NCBI GenBank assembly: GCA_020633435.1
Contig: JACKDP010000005.1
Coordinates: forward strand, 310,001-374,000
Length of the DNA: 64,000 bases
Source: Myxococcales bacterium
GTDB taxonomy: Bacteria > Myxococcota_A > Bradymonadia > UBA7976 > UBA1532
Direction of reading: 5' to 3'
Shown one piece after another: positions 24,846-41,000 of the stretch (position 1 is the first letter of the stretch; every line of letters begins with the position of its first letter). Below the pieces are notes generated by a model. The model saw nothing but the letters and a program-made list of their open reading frames with translations, did not search any database and was not told where the DNA came from. The position numbers were made by a program, and so were the translations under genes.

Positions 24846-25950
24846 ATGTCGATGGGGATCAAGCACCTGGTGCTGATGGTGGCCGTGGCCGGGTTCGGCG
24901 TGGCCTGTGATGACGCCGGCAGCGATGGCGGTGACATGGGCATCGGCGGCGCCGGTGGTGGCGCGGGCGGGGCCGGTGGCGGCGCCGGCGGTGCCGGGGG
25001 CGGCGCGGGTGGCGCGGGCGGCGGCGCCGGTGGTGCCGGCGGCATGGGCGGCGGGCGCGGGCGGCGCGGGCGGCGCGGGCGGCGCGGGCCCCGACTGTCA
25101 GGCCGTCTGCAGCACGCTGGGCCAGTGCGCCCTGCCCGACATCTGCCCGGGCATCACGGCCGACAACCTCGACGCCTTCGTGGACGGCTGCGTCGAGACC
25201 TGCGGCATGCAGCCGGCCCTGGCCGCGCTCGTCAACGGCGCCGACTGCGAGGGCACCATCAACACCCTCAAGAACATCAACGCCACCTTCCGTGAGGCCT
25301 GCGAGGGCGGCGGCGGGGCCGGCGGCGCCGGTGGCGGCGGCGGCAGCAGTGGCCTGCCCGCCGACCAGGCCATCGGCACCTACGCCGAGGGCGAGGTGCT
25401 GCAGATGTGCCAGTACTTCGACACCATCCCCGGCTCGGGCGAGACGGTGATGTGCATGGAGGACGGCGAGTCCTTCGAGGTCGGCGTCGGCTTCAGCGAC
25501 GTCGACGAGTGCGTCGACGCCTTCGCCGACTTCGGTGACGACTGCATGGCCACCACGGCCGAGCTGGAGAGCTGCTACCGCGACCTCGTCGTCGACGCCT
25601 GCTCCCCCGAGGATCCCGCCTCCTGCGCGCCCGTCTTCCTGTGCCTGGAGGGCCCGCAGTTCACCTGCGACAACGGCGAGATGATCCCCGAGTACTGGCG
25701 CTGCGACGGCGAGGCCGACTGCGAGGACGGCACCGACGAGCCCGCCGACTGCCCCACCTTCATGTGCGCCGACGGCAGCACCATCCCCGAGCTGTTCCGC
25801 TGCGACGGCGGCCCCGACTGCGCCGACGAGAGCGATGAGGCCAACTGCCCCATGTTCGCCTGCGCCGACGGGAACATGATCCCCGAGGACTGGCGCTGCG
25901 ACGGCGAGCCCGACTGCGACGACGGCAGCGACGAGGCCGACTGCCCCTGA
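24846..25950 (+). pseudogene. LDL-receptor class A repeat lipoprotein, frameshift in Gly linker
   Basis: ATG 24846 starts a lipoprotein signal ('LVLMVAVAGFGVAC') and a Gly/Ala linker. At 25050-25056 the pattern ggcggcg-ggcgcg has one extra G, which moves the frame. The rest is read in the +1 frame: a Cys-rich domain ('DCQAVCSTLGQCALPDICPG'), a second Gly linker, another Cys-rich domain, and three tandem LDLa modules at the C terminus. Each LDLa module has the pattern F.C.dG..IP...RCDG..DC.D.sDE..C, including the acidic calcium box. The total would be about 368 residues. The shift may be a sequencing error or a real variable site. Confidence 0.75.
24936..25092 (+). repeat. Gly/Ala-coding low-complexity repeat
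   Basis: Degenerate 9-bp units (ggcggcgcg and variants) encode the linker of the LDLa lipoprotein. The last four copies are nearly identical, and the frame change lies at the boundary just before them. Confidence 0.75.
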
Positions 25951-26030
25951 GCGGGCGACGCCCGGTCGAGATCCCCGGCTGCTCCCGACCCCGGCCTACT
26001 CCGCGGAGATCGCACCCGGTCAGCCCGGGG

Positions 26031-26101
26031 CCGTCTCCGGGAGAGCCGGGGCGGTTCTAGGTGAACCGCCCCGGGATCTTCGGAGACCGGTTTGCTGGAG
26101 T
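26031..26101. repeat. Abutted IS3-family terminal repeats (IRR-3 bp-IRL relic)
   Basis: Bases 26062-26101 match the right end of the IS at 14416-15721 (reverse complement) in about 38 of 40 positions. Bases 26031-26058 match its left end in about 23 of 26 positions, in inverted orientation. They are separated by 3 bp (agg). On the minus strand this reads IRR-cct-IRL, the order found in IS3 circle junctions. No transposase sequence lies on either side. The two ends also form a long imperfect hairpin between convergent genes. Confidence 0.8.
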
Positions 26102-26243
26102 GCCTCCCCCGTTGTGCGACGAAGCTCGCTCATGCCCGTCTACCCCTACCAGCGCACACGCGCCGCCAGTGTCGGCCGCCCTCGGTGCGGGCGCAAGCGC
26201 GCCCCCCCTCTGACCGGGCCGCTTCGTCGCGAGCGCCGCCGCG

Positions 26244-31663
<5,420 letters not shown>

Positions 31664-31667
<4 letters not shown>

Positions 31668-32068
31668 GCCGCCTCCAGCACCACGCACGCGACGGCGAAC
31701 GGGCCGTCATGGCTCAGGGACACATGGGCCTGCCAGGCCCCGCCTTCGTCGAGGAGGGCCCGGGCCGCGCCGTGCAGGCGCAGGGCCGGTCGCCCCCAGG
31801 CATCCGAAATCACTTCGATTTCCCGGAGATCCAGGCGCCGCTGCCGGGGGGGCGCCCCGAAGCGCGGGCCGCTCAGGGCCTTCAGGAAGGCCTCCTTCGC
31901 GGCGAACCGGACGGCCAGGTGGCGGGCCGGATCCCCCGACGCGCGGCTGGCCGCGGCGTCCCGCTCCCCGGGGGTGAAGGTGCCCGCGACGAAGGCCGAG
32001 GCCACGTCGGCGAGCTGGGCGCGGAAGCCCCCCAGGTCCACCACGTCGATGCCCATGCCCAGGATCAC
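31664..32068 (-). CDS. acpS: Holo-[acyl-carrier-protein] synthase
   Basis: This 134-residue protein shows 'LGMGIDVVDLGGF' at the N terminus, 'FTPGERDAAASR', 'RFAAKEAFLKAL' (metal/CoA-binding Glu and Lys) and 'VSLSHDGPFAVACV' at the end. It moves the phosphopantetheine arm of CoA onto the Ser of the ACP domain. GTG 32068 overlaps the stop of the fatty acid synthase gene (GTGA), and its own stop overlaps the carboxylase start (ATGA). The order fas-acpS is the one known from mycobacteria. It most likely activates the ACP inside the neighbouring synthase. Confidence 0.93.
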
Positions 32069-35000
32069 GGGGTGGGCCCGCCGCGGAAGACGCCGGCGGC
32101 GCCGAGGCGGGCGGCCGGGTCGAGGAGCATCGCGGCCTCCTCGTCGGCCTGGGCCCGGGAGCCGTCGGCGGCCTGGAAGCGGCGGTGCTGGCGCTTCGTG
32201 AAGTGGGGGGCCTCGTCCATCCAGACGGCCGCGCGCTCGCGCCAGCCGCGGTCGACGCGCTCGGCGGCGGTGGCCTCCCAGGCCGCGCGGGCGACGGGAT
32301 CGAGGGTGGCCCGGAAGGCCTCGGGGTGCAGCACCAGGGCCACGGCGCTGACGTGGCCGAAGCCCAGGCTGGTGACGACGGCCGCCCGCAGGGGCTCCGA
32401 GGCGGTCAGGCTCTCGTCGGTGAAGGCCATGTGGCTGTAGGCCGCCATGGCCGGATCCACGGCGTCCAGGTTGCGGTTGCCGGGGATGACGCCGCTGCCG
32501 AGGGCCTGGAGGGCGCCGTGCACCTGCCAGGCCGCCGCGCCGCCCTTGGAGTGCCCCGTCAGCGTCTTCTGAGAGACGACGAAGAGGGGGTTGCCGGGGG
32601 TGCGGCCGAGGGCGGCCTGCATGCGGTGGTGCAGGGCGTTCTCGTTGAGATCATTGGCCAAAGTGGATGTGTCGTGCTTGTAGACCAGGGCCACGTCGTC
32701 GGCGGTGAGGCCGTGGCGGGCCAGGGCCTCCCCGAGGGGGGACGCCGGGCCGCCGAGGGCCGCGGCCAGGGCGCCCATGCCCGGGGCCGGCACCGACTGC
32801 TGGATGCCATCGCCGAAGGAGCCGGCCCAGGCCAGCACGCCGTAGACCGGCAGGCCCAGCCGCAGGGCCACGTCGCCGCGGGCCAGCAGCAGGGTGCCGC
32901 CGCCCTGGGCCTCCACGAAGCCGCGTCGGCGGGCGTCGTTGGCGCGGGAGAGCTCGTCGGGCTCCAGGCCCAGGGCCACCATCTCGTCGCTGTCGGCGGT
33001 GGCGTCCATGTCGGCGAAGCCCACCGCGCCCTCGGGGCCGATGTCGTCGAAGCCGCCGGCGACCACCACCTCGGCCTTGCCGGCGAGGATCTTGTCGAGG
33101 CCCTCCTCCAGCGAGACGGCCGCCGTGGCGCAGGCGCCGACGGGGTGGGCCATGGCGCCGTAGCTGCCCACGTAGGTCTGCACCACGTAGGCGGCCGCCA
33201 CGTTGATGAGCGTCTCCTGCAGCACGTCGCCCTGCCGGGCGTTGCCCAGGATGTGATCCTGGTAGAGCCGCCGCAGGCTCGCCATGCCGCCGATGCCGGC
33301 GCCCTGGGTGTTGGCCACGCGGGCCGGGTGGACGTGGGCCAGCAGCTCCTCGGGGTCGAGGCCCGCCTGGCGGAAGGCGTCCACCGTCGCGATGAGGTTG
33401 AAGAGGGCCACCGGATCGACGCGCTCCGCCATGTCGGCGGGGACGCCGAAGCGGGAAAAGTCGAAGCCTTCCGGGAGGATGCCCGCGACCTGCCGGGTGA
33501 GGCGGGCGTGGCGCAGCACCTTGACCTCGCTGCCGGCGCGGCGGGTAACCGTCCAGGTCTCGGCCCGGGCGTCGTAGCCCACCTGGGTGCCCTCGGCGTC
33601 GGCGGCGGCGAAGGCCTCGGCCTCGGCGCGGGACGACACCGGGAAGGTGAAGTCGCGATCCAGGTAGACGGTGGCGTGGACGGGCAGGCGGCTCGGGTCG
33701 TGGTGGCCCCCCGGCTCGATCCAGCGGATGCCGACGCGCTGGCGGACGGCCTCGCCGTAGCGGGCGGCGAGGCCGGCCTCGGGCACGGGCTCGCCGGTGG
33801 CGGCGTCGACGAAGCCGGCGCGCTCGTAGCGGACGAGGCCCGTCATCCAGGCCAGCTCCAGCACCGACGCGGGGGACAGCTCGTCGCTGACCTCGAGGTC
33901 GAAGCGGGTGCGGGCGCTGCCGCAGGGGCCGACCTCCCCGAAGCCCACGATGACGACCTGCTCGCGGGGCGAGGCGGCCGTGGCGGGCCAGGCCACCGCG
34001 GGGGCGGGGGCGTCGCGCGGGGGCCAGGCGGGCGCCGGGGTGACGAGGGCGGCGGGGGGCGTCGGGTCGAGCCGGCTGGCCTCGGCGCGGCGCAGGCCGT
34101 CGTGGCGCTTCGCGGCCGCCGCCTCGTCGGCGAGGGCGGCGCGCAGGCCCCCCACCACGCCGCGCAGATCGGTGATGGCGTCGAAGCCGGCCGTGAGATC
34201 CACCTGCAGCGGGCGGCGGGCGGCCGCGGCGCGCACGGGCTCGGTGCACAGGGCGGCCAGCAGGTGGCCCATCTCGGGGGTCGAGAAGGTGCGCAGGCCG
34301 GTGGCCGCCTCCAGTCGCGCGGCCACGGCGTCGTTGGCGTCCATCAGCCCCGTGCCGCGCACCCAGCCGATGCGGGCGCCGCAGAGCGTCACGGCCCGGC
34401 CCCAGGCGTCGTGCTCGCTGTGCCAGCGGGTCAGCAGGACCTCGAGGGCGGCCTTGGCCTCGGCGTAGGCGCCATCGCCGCCGAACGCGCCGTGGTTGGG
34501 CGAGAGCGGCAGGACGACGTGGCAGCCGCCGGCGGGCACGCCCTGGGCGAGGTGGCGGCGGGCGACGCGGGCGATCAGGCGCTCGACGCCCACGAGCATG
34601 ACGCGCAGGGCGGCCAGGGCGCGGCCGTCCAGGCGGTCGAGGGTGGCGGCGTCGCCGAGTGCCCCGAAGGGCAGCAGCAGGTCGGGGCTGAAGGCGGGCT
34701 TCACGACGCGGACGGTGGCGCCGGCCTGCTCGGTGCGGGCGTCGAAGAGCCAGTCCACCAGGGCATCCACGTCGGTGAACGACGCCATGTTGGCGGGCAC
34801 GACGTGCAGCTCCGCGCCGGGCCCGGCCTCCTGGCGGAAGACCTGCCGGTAGAAGCGCCGGCGGGCGCGGGTGTGCGTCGTGGTGGTGACGACGACGCGG
34901 GCGCCGCCGCGCAGCAGGGCCCGCACCATCTCGAGGGCGATGGAGCCGGGGCTGGCGCCGCTCACGACGGCCGTACGTCCCTGGAACTCCAGGGGATTCG

Positions 35001-38000
35001 CCGAGCGGAGGCGGGCGTCCACCGCCGCGTCGTCGGCCCGGACGGCGTCGCCGAGGCCGGCGAGGAAGGCCGCCAGGTCGGGGGCCTGGGGGTCGGGCAC
35101 GTCGCGGGCGACCAGGCGGCCGTCGGCGCGCACGTCGACGACCGGGCGCGTGGGCTGGAGGGGCCGGGGGCTGGCCGGGCGGGTCGCCAGCCCAGCGAGG
35201 GTGGCGGCGAGGGCCGCGTCGCCGGCGCGCTGGGCGCGGTCGGCGTACCAGGCGGCCGTCTGGGCCACGAGGGGAGCCGCCTGCACCCAGGGGGCCAGGC
35301 GAGCGGCCGCCTCGGCGACGTCATGGCCGCGGCGGGCCTCGTGGTACAGCCGGGCCACGTCGCGGCGGGCGAAGGGCAGGTTGTCGAGCAGCGGCAAGTG
35401 CTTGCGGGCGTCGAAGCGGGGCGCGACCAGCTCGGCGTAGCCGGCGCCGTGCTCGGCCTCGAGGGCCGCGAGGGCCACGGTGTCGGGGTGCGGGCCGGCC
35501 GGGGCGGGGGCCCCGGGGAAGGGGTGGCCCAGGCGGGCGGCCAGGTCGCGGGCGGACTGCAGGAGCACGCCGTCGGCGCCCACCAGGCGATCCTCCAGGG
35601 CGCGCACGGCGGCGGCGTCGACGGTGCCGCCCGCGCCCCCGGCGGCCTGGCGGCGGGCGAGGGGGCGGCGGTGCGGGCGCCGAACGCCTCGACGGCCCGG
35701 TCGAGCACGGCCAGGGCGTCGCGCGCGCTGGGTGGGGGCGGCGTCGGCCAGCAGGCCGAGGGCCCCGCCGCGGCCCGAGGCGCCCTCGCGGGCCTCCAGG
35801 GCGAGGGCGTCGAGCACGCCGCCGATCTGGCCGGGGCCGGCGGACCAGGTGGACTCCAGGTGGGCGACGGCGTCCTTGCGCACGAGCCCGGCGCGGCCCA
35901 GCACGCGGCGCAGGGCCTCGTCCTGGGCGGCCTGCAGGTAGGGGCCGGGGTGCGTGTAGCGGCGCGCGCGGCGGGCCAGCTCGGCGGCGAGGGCCGCGAT
36001 GGGCACCTCGTGGGCGGCGTCCAGGGTGCCCGGCTCGAACTCGACGCCCAGGTCGAGGAGGACCTGGTTGCGGCGGGAGGAGACGCCCTCGAAGAGGCCG
36101 TCGATGGTCTCGTCGTCGCGGATCTGCTCGGGGCGGACGCGGGCCTGGAGGGCCAGCAGCGTCTTGAGGGCCTCGCCGGTGGAGATGGGCTGGTCGGCGA
36201 CGGCGGCGACGGCGGCGGCGGGCGCGGGCGCGACCTCGGCCACCGGGGCGGCGACGACGGGCGCGGCCGCCACGGGCGGGGCGGCGGGCGCGGCGGGGGC
36301 CTCGGGGGCCGGCGCCTCGTCCTCGTCGCGGGCCAGGACGCGCAGGGCGTCGGCCTCGATGTTCAGCACCTCGACGCCGGCCGCGTCGAGGCTCTGGAGC
36401 GTCTGCCGCATCATGTTGGCCACGGTGGGCTGGTAGCCCACGCCCACCTCCAGGGCCCGCTCGGCGCCCAGGCCGCCGGCGTCGGCGCCGCGGATGAGCA
36501 GCTCCTGCGTCTCGATCCAGCGGACGGGGCTGGCGAACTGCCAGGCCAGCAGCTCCACCAGCAGCGTGCGCGCGAGGGCCGAGGGAGCCCGGGCGGCCTC
36601 GTCCCAGCCGGCGAGCAGGGCCTCGATCACCGGGGAGCCGGTCACGGCCAGCATGGCCTCGGCGAAGGCGGGCTCCAGGCGGAAGGGCAGGGCCACCAGG
36701 TTGGGCACGTAGCGATCGACCAGGCGCGCCGGGTCGACGGTGGCGGGCAGGCGATCCTCCAGGGTGGCGCGGAAGGCCGCCACGCCGTCGCGCAGGACGT
36801 CGGAGTGGAAGGGCACGTCGACGCCAGGCACCGGGACGTAGGCCGGGCGGCGGGCGCTGCTGCGGGCGGCGAGGCGCGCGGCCAGGGCCTCCAGGGCGTC
36901 CACATGGCCGGTCACCGCGTACTGGCGGTCGCGGACGTTGTGGTTGACGACCTGCAGGAAGCGCCCGGTTTCGTTGGCGATTTCGTCCACGAGGTCCAGG
37001 GCCCCGGCCTGGTCGAGGCCGGCCAGGTTGGGGCGGATGACGCCCATGGCGTAGGGGCTGCGGCCGGCGGCGTCGCGGGGCACGAAGCGGTGCATGACGG
37101 TGCCGCGCTGGTAGACGATCTCCACCACCGCCTCCAGGGGCAGGACCTCGATGACCGCCGCCAGGGCGTTGTACTCGCCCACGCTGTGGCCGCATGCGAT
37201 GGCGTCGGCGGGCAGCACGCCGGCGGCGCGCAGCTCGGCCACCTGGGCCATGGCCAGCACCGCCATGGCGGGCTGGGTGAAGCGCGTCAGGTGCAGCACG
37301 CCCTCGGGGTGGCGGTGGGTCTCGCCGTTGACGAGGAGCGTCTTCGGGTTCTCGCGCACCACGCGCAGGATGGAGAAGCCCAGGCGGTCGCGGGTGCAGG
37401 CGTCGGCGCGATCCCAGACGGCGCGAGCGGCGGCGCTGCGGGCGTAGCCCTCCATGCCCATGCCCTGCCGCTGGATGCCCTGGCCCGGGAAGAGGAGGGC
37501 CGTGCGCGGGGGCAGCAGGCGGGCGGTGGCGCGGGCCACGGGGCCGCGGGGGCCGCGGGCGACGAGCTCGACGTGCAGGGCGCCGCCCTCGGTGCCCACG
37601 CGGCGGGCCTCCAGGGCCAGCGCGTCGCCGGGCAGGGCCGGGGCGGTGAACCGGACGGTCCAGCCTTCGAGGCGCTCGCGGCGGCCGCCCGCGAGGCGGG
37701 CCAGGGCGAAGGCGTGCAGGCGGGCGGCCGTCCACATGCCGTGCACGATGGGCTGATCCAGACCGGCGAGTCGGGCGAACGCCGGGCTGCGGTGGATGGG
37801 GTTGTGGTCCAGGCCCACCTCGGCGAAGGCGTCCAGCCGGGCGGGGCAGTGCACGGTGGTCGCAGCCAGGCGGCGGGCCGGGGTGTCGACCCGGGTGGAG
37901 GGCGCGGCCAGCAGGTCGATCAGGGCGCGCACGGGGTGCTCGCCGGCGCCGGTGGCGTCGAGGGCCAGGGTGCCGACCACGCGATCCCCGACGCGCAGCG

Positions 38001-41000
38001 CCCCGGTGGCGGTGTGGCGGGCGGCGCCGGCGCGGGGGCGGTCCTCGGTGAGGGTGGCGTCCACGGTCACGACGTCGCCGCTCGCGAGGGGGGGCGCCAG
38101 GGTCAGCCAGCCGTGATCGGCCAGGAACGCCAGGCTCCCGGCGTCGAGGGGGGCCAGCGCCTCCACGACGTGCTCGCGGGCCCGCGTGGCCCACGGGGTG
38201 TCGCCGTGGTCGCCGCGGATGAAGAAGCCCGAGGCCAGGCGCGCGACGACGGCGTCGCCCCGGCGCAGGGTGGCCACGGCGCGGATGGTGCGGCCGGTGG
38301 CGGCGTCCTCGACGCGGGTGACGCGGGCCTCGGCCACCAGGGCCTCGCCAGCGGCGGGGGGCCAGGCGCCGACGATCTCGACCGACTGGTCCAGGTGGAC
38401 GAGGCGGAGCAGGCCCGGGGCCAGCTCGTCGCCGGCGATGACGCGGAAGAGGGGCCGCCAGGCCAGGCTGAAGGCCAGCTCGTCCGCGACGCCGGGGTGC
38501 CCGGTCAGGCCGCCGTGGGCCCGGGCGCGGGCGTCGTCGACGACCACGGTGTCGGTGGCGGTGGCGAAGAGGGCCACGGGGGCGGGGGCGTCGTCGAAGA
38601 GGGCGCCCAGGTAGAGGGCGCGCAGCGCGTCGCGGGCCGCGTCGGCGGCGACGTGGACGGTGCGCAGGCCGTCCAGCGGGCCGGCGGCGAGGGTGAGGCG
38701 CCAGGGCGCGCCGCCGCGGCCGTCGGGCAGCGCGGCCGGGTGCAGGCACAGCTCGACGGCGCCGGCGTCGGTGGCGGTGAGGGTGAGGCACTCGGCGCCG
38801 TCGCCGCTCGTCCAGCGGAGGGCCGTGAGGGCGTCGCCGTCGAGGGTGAGGCGCAGGGTCGCGTCGAGGGCCGCCTGGGCGATGAGGCGCACCGGGTTCG
38901 GGCGGCGGCGGCGGTCCTCGACCAGCGCGGCGGCCCCGCAGAGGGCCGCGACGGGGCCGTGGTAGCGGGCGGCGACGGCGTCGAGCCAGGCGGTGGCGTC
39001 CGCGTCGGCCCCGGCCCGCAGGCGCAGCTCGGCGCCCACGCGGTCGGTGCGGACGCCCGCGAGGGCGGGGGCGACGAACGCGGCGCGGCGGGGGCGGTCG
39101 ACGGGGGTGATTCCGCTTTCGAGTCGGGCGGTTACGCAGGCAGCCTCGAAGCGGCCCAGCAGGTCGGCCACGGGCTCGTCGGCGCGGCGGATGCCCGCGA
39201 CGGCCTCGGGGCCCGGGATGACGAGGACGCCGTCGGCGCCGTAGCGGTCGTCATGGGCCTGCCAGAGGGAGTCGGCCTTGTACCAGCGGCGCACGTCGGC
39301 GTCGATGACGGGCACGAAGCAGACGGGCTTGCCGGGGCGGGCGCAGATCTGGTGGACGAAGGCGCGGGCGTCGGCCGGGTGGACGCGCTCCGTCGCCGCC
39401 GTCGGGTGGCGGGCCACCAGGGCCGCGAGGGTGGCCACCGGATCGGCGAGGTCGTCCACGACGCTGGGGGTGGGCGCGACGGCCAGGCGGGCCTCGGCCA
39501 GGCGCAGGAAGTCGGCCACGCGGGCGCGATAGGACGGATCGGGCCAGACGCCCTCCTCGCCGGGGCCACCGCGGCCGACGGCCAGCAGGCCCACCAGGCG
39601 CTCGGCGGCGGCCTGCCAGGTCATGCGCTCGATGTCGCCGAAGTAGGGCCGGGCCGTGGCGGCCAGCGCCGCGATGATGGCGTCGCGCTGGGCGGCGACG
39701 GCGGCGGCGTCGCCGGCCACGGCGTCCAGCAGGCGGCCGCAGCGGGCGGCGGCGTTGTCGAGGTAGTGGATGTCGGCGTTCAGGCCGCTCTTGCCGGAGG
39801 TGATGCCCCCACTGGACTCGCCGGTCTGGACCCACGCCGGGGTGCCGGGGGCGGCCACGAGGGCCTGCTTCACGGCGGTGGCGGTGGCGGCCTCGGCGCA
39901 GGCCATGGCGACGGTGCCGAGCAGGATGGCGTCGACGGGCAGGGCGGGCTGGCCGTGGGCCTCGGCCCAGGTGCCCGTCAGCAGGGCGGTGGCCCGGGCC
40001 TCGTCGCCGATGCCGCCGCCGACGCAGAGGATGACGTTCGGCGCGGCGCGCAGGCGGTGCCAGGTGGCCAGCAGGAGGGCGTCGAGGTCCTCCCAGGAGT
40101 GGTGGCCGCCGGCCTTGCCGCCCTCGAGGTGCACGAAGAGCGTGTGGTGGGGCGCGGCGGCGGCGATGCGCAGCACCTGCTCCACCTGGGCGACGGTGCC
40201 GGGCTTGAAGGCGTTGACGCGGGCCCCGGCGGCCACGAGGGCGTCGAGCAGGGCCACGGCCTCGTCCACCGGGGGGATGCCCGCCGAGATGGTCACGCCG
40301 GCGAGGGGCGCGCCCGCGCGGATGGCCTCCAGGACGCGGCCCTCGGTGCCCAGGTGCAGGTTCCAGAGGTGCCGGTCGAGGTACAGCGCGTTGAAGGTGG
40401 CCGTGCGGCCGGGGGCCAGCCGGGCGGCCAGCTCGGCGAGGCGCTGGGCCAGGACGCCCGCGGTGGGCTGGCCGCCGCCCGCCAGCTCGGCCGTGAAGCC
40501 CCCGTTGGCGGCGGCGGCGACGATGGCCGTGTCCACCGTGGTGGGCGTCATGCCGGGCAGGATGACGGGGGACTCGCCGGTGGCGCGGGTGTAGCGGTTG
40601 TCGAGGACGAGGCGGCCGTCGGGCAGGCGGGCCACGCCGGGGGCGAAGTCGGCGCCGCGCGGGCTGGGCGCGGGGGCGGCGCCGGCGGTGAAGAGCACCT
40701 CGCGGCCGGCGGTGGTCGTGAGGGCCGCGACGGGGACGCCGGCGCCGCGGAGGGCCACGGACGTCAGGCGGGCCACGCCGTCGCCGGGGCCGCAGTCGAG
40801 CACGACGTCCGCCTGCCCGTCGGCGACGAGGGCGCGCATGGTGTCGGCCCAGCGGACCGGGCGGGTGAACTGGGAGTCCAGCAGCGCCCCGGCGAGGTCG
40901 GCCACGTCGTTGAGGCGCGCCCCGTCGGCGGGATCGAGGAGGGGCAGCGCGAGGGCGGCGGCGTCGAAGCGGAGGCCCTCGGCGGCCAGCGTCTCGGCCA

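Noticed and set aside
22011..25295. Very long open frames antisense to real genes (also 26349-32201, 32185-41916 and 52272-53531)
   Set aside because: They are shadow frames typical of high-GC DNA: low-complexity Gly/Ala/Arg/His-rich products with no domains.
26133..26160. Reading 'MPVYPYQRTR' resembling the end of polyketide acyltransferase linkers
   Set aside because: It is only about ten residues with no further homology, in a short gap beside IS relics, so it is probably chance.
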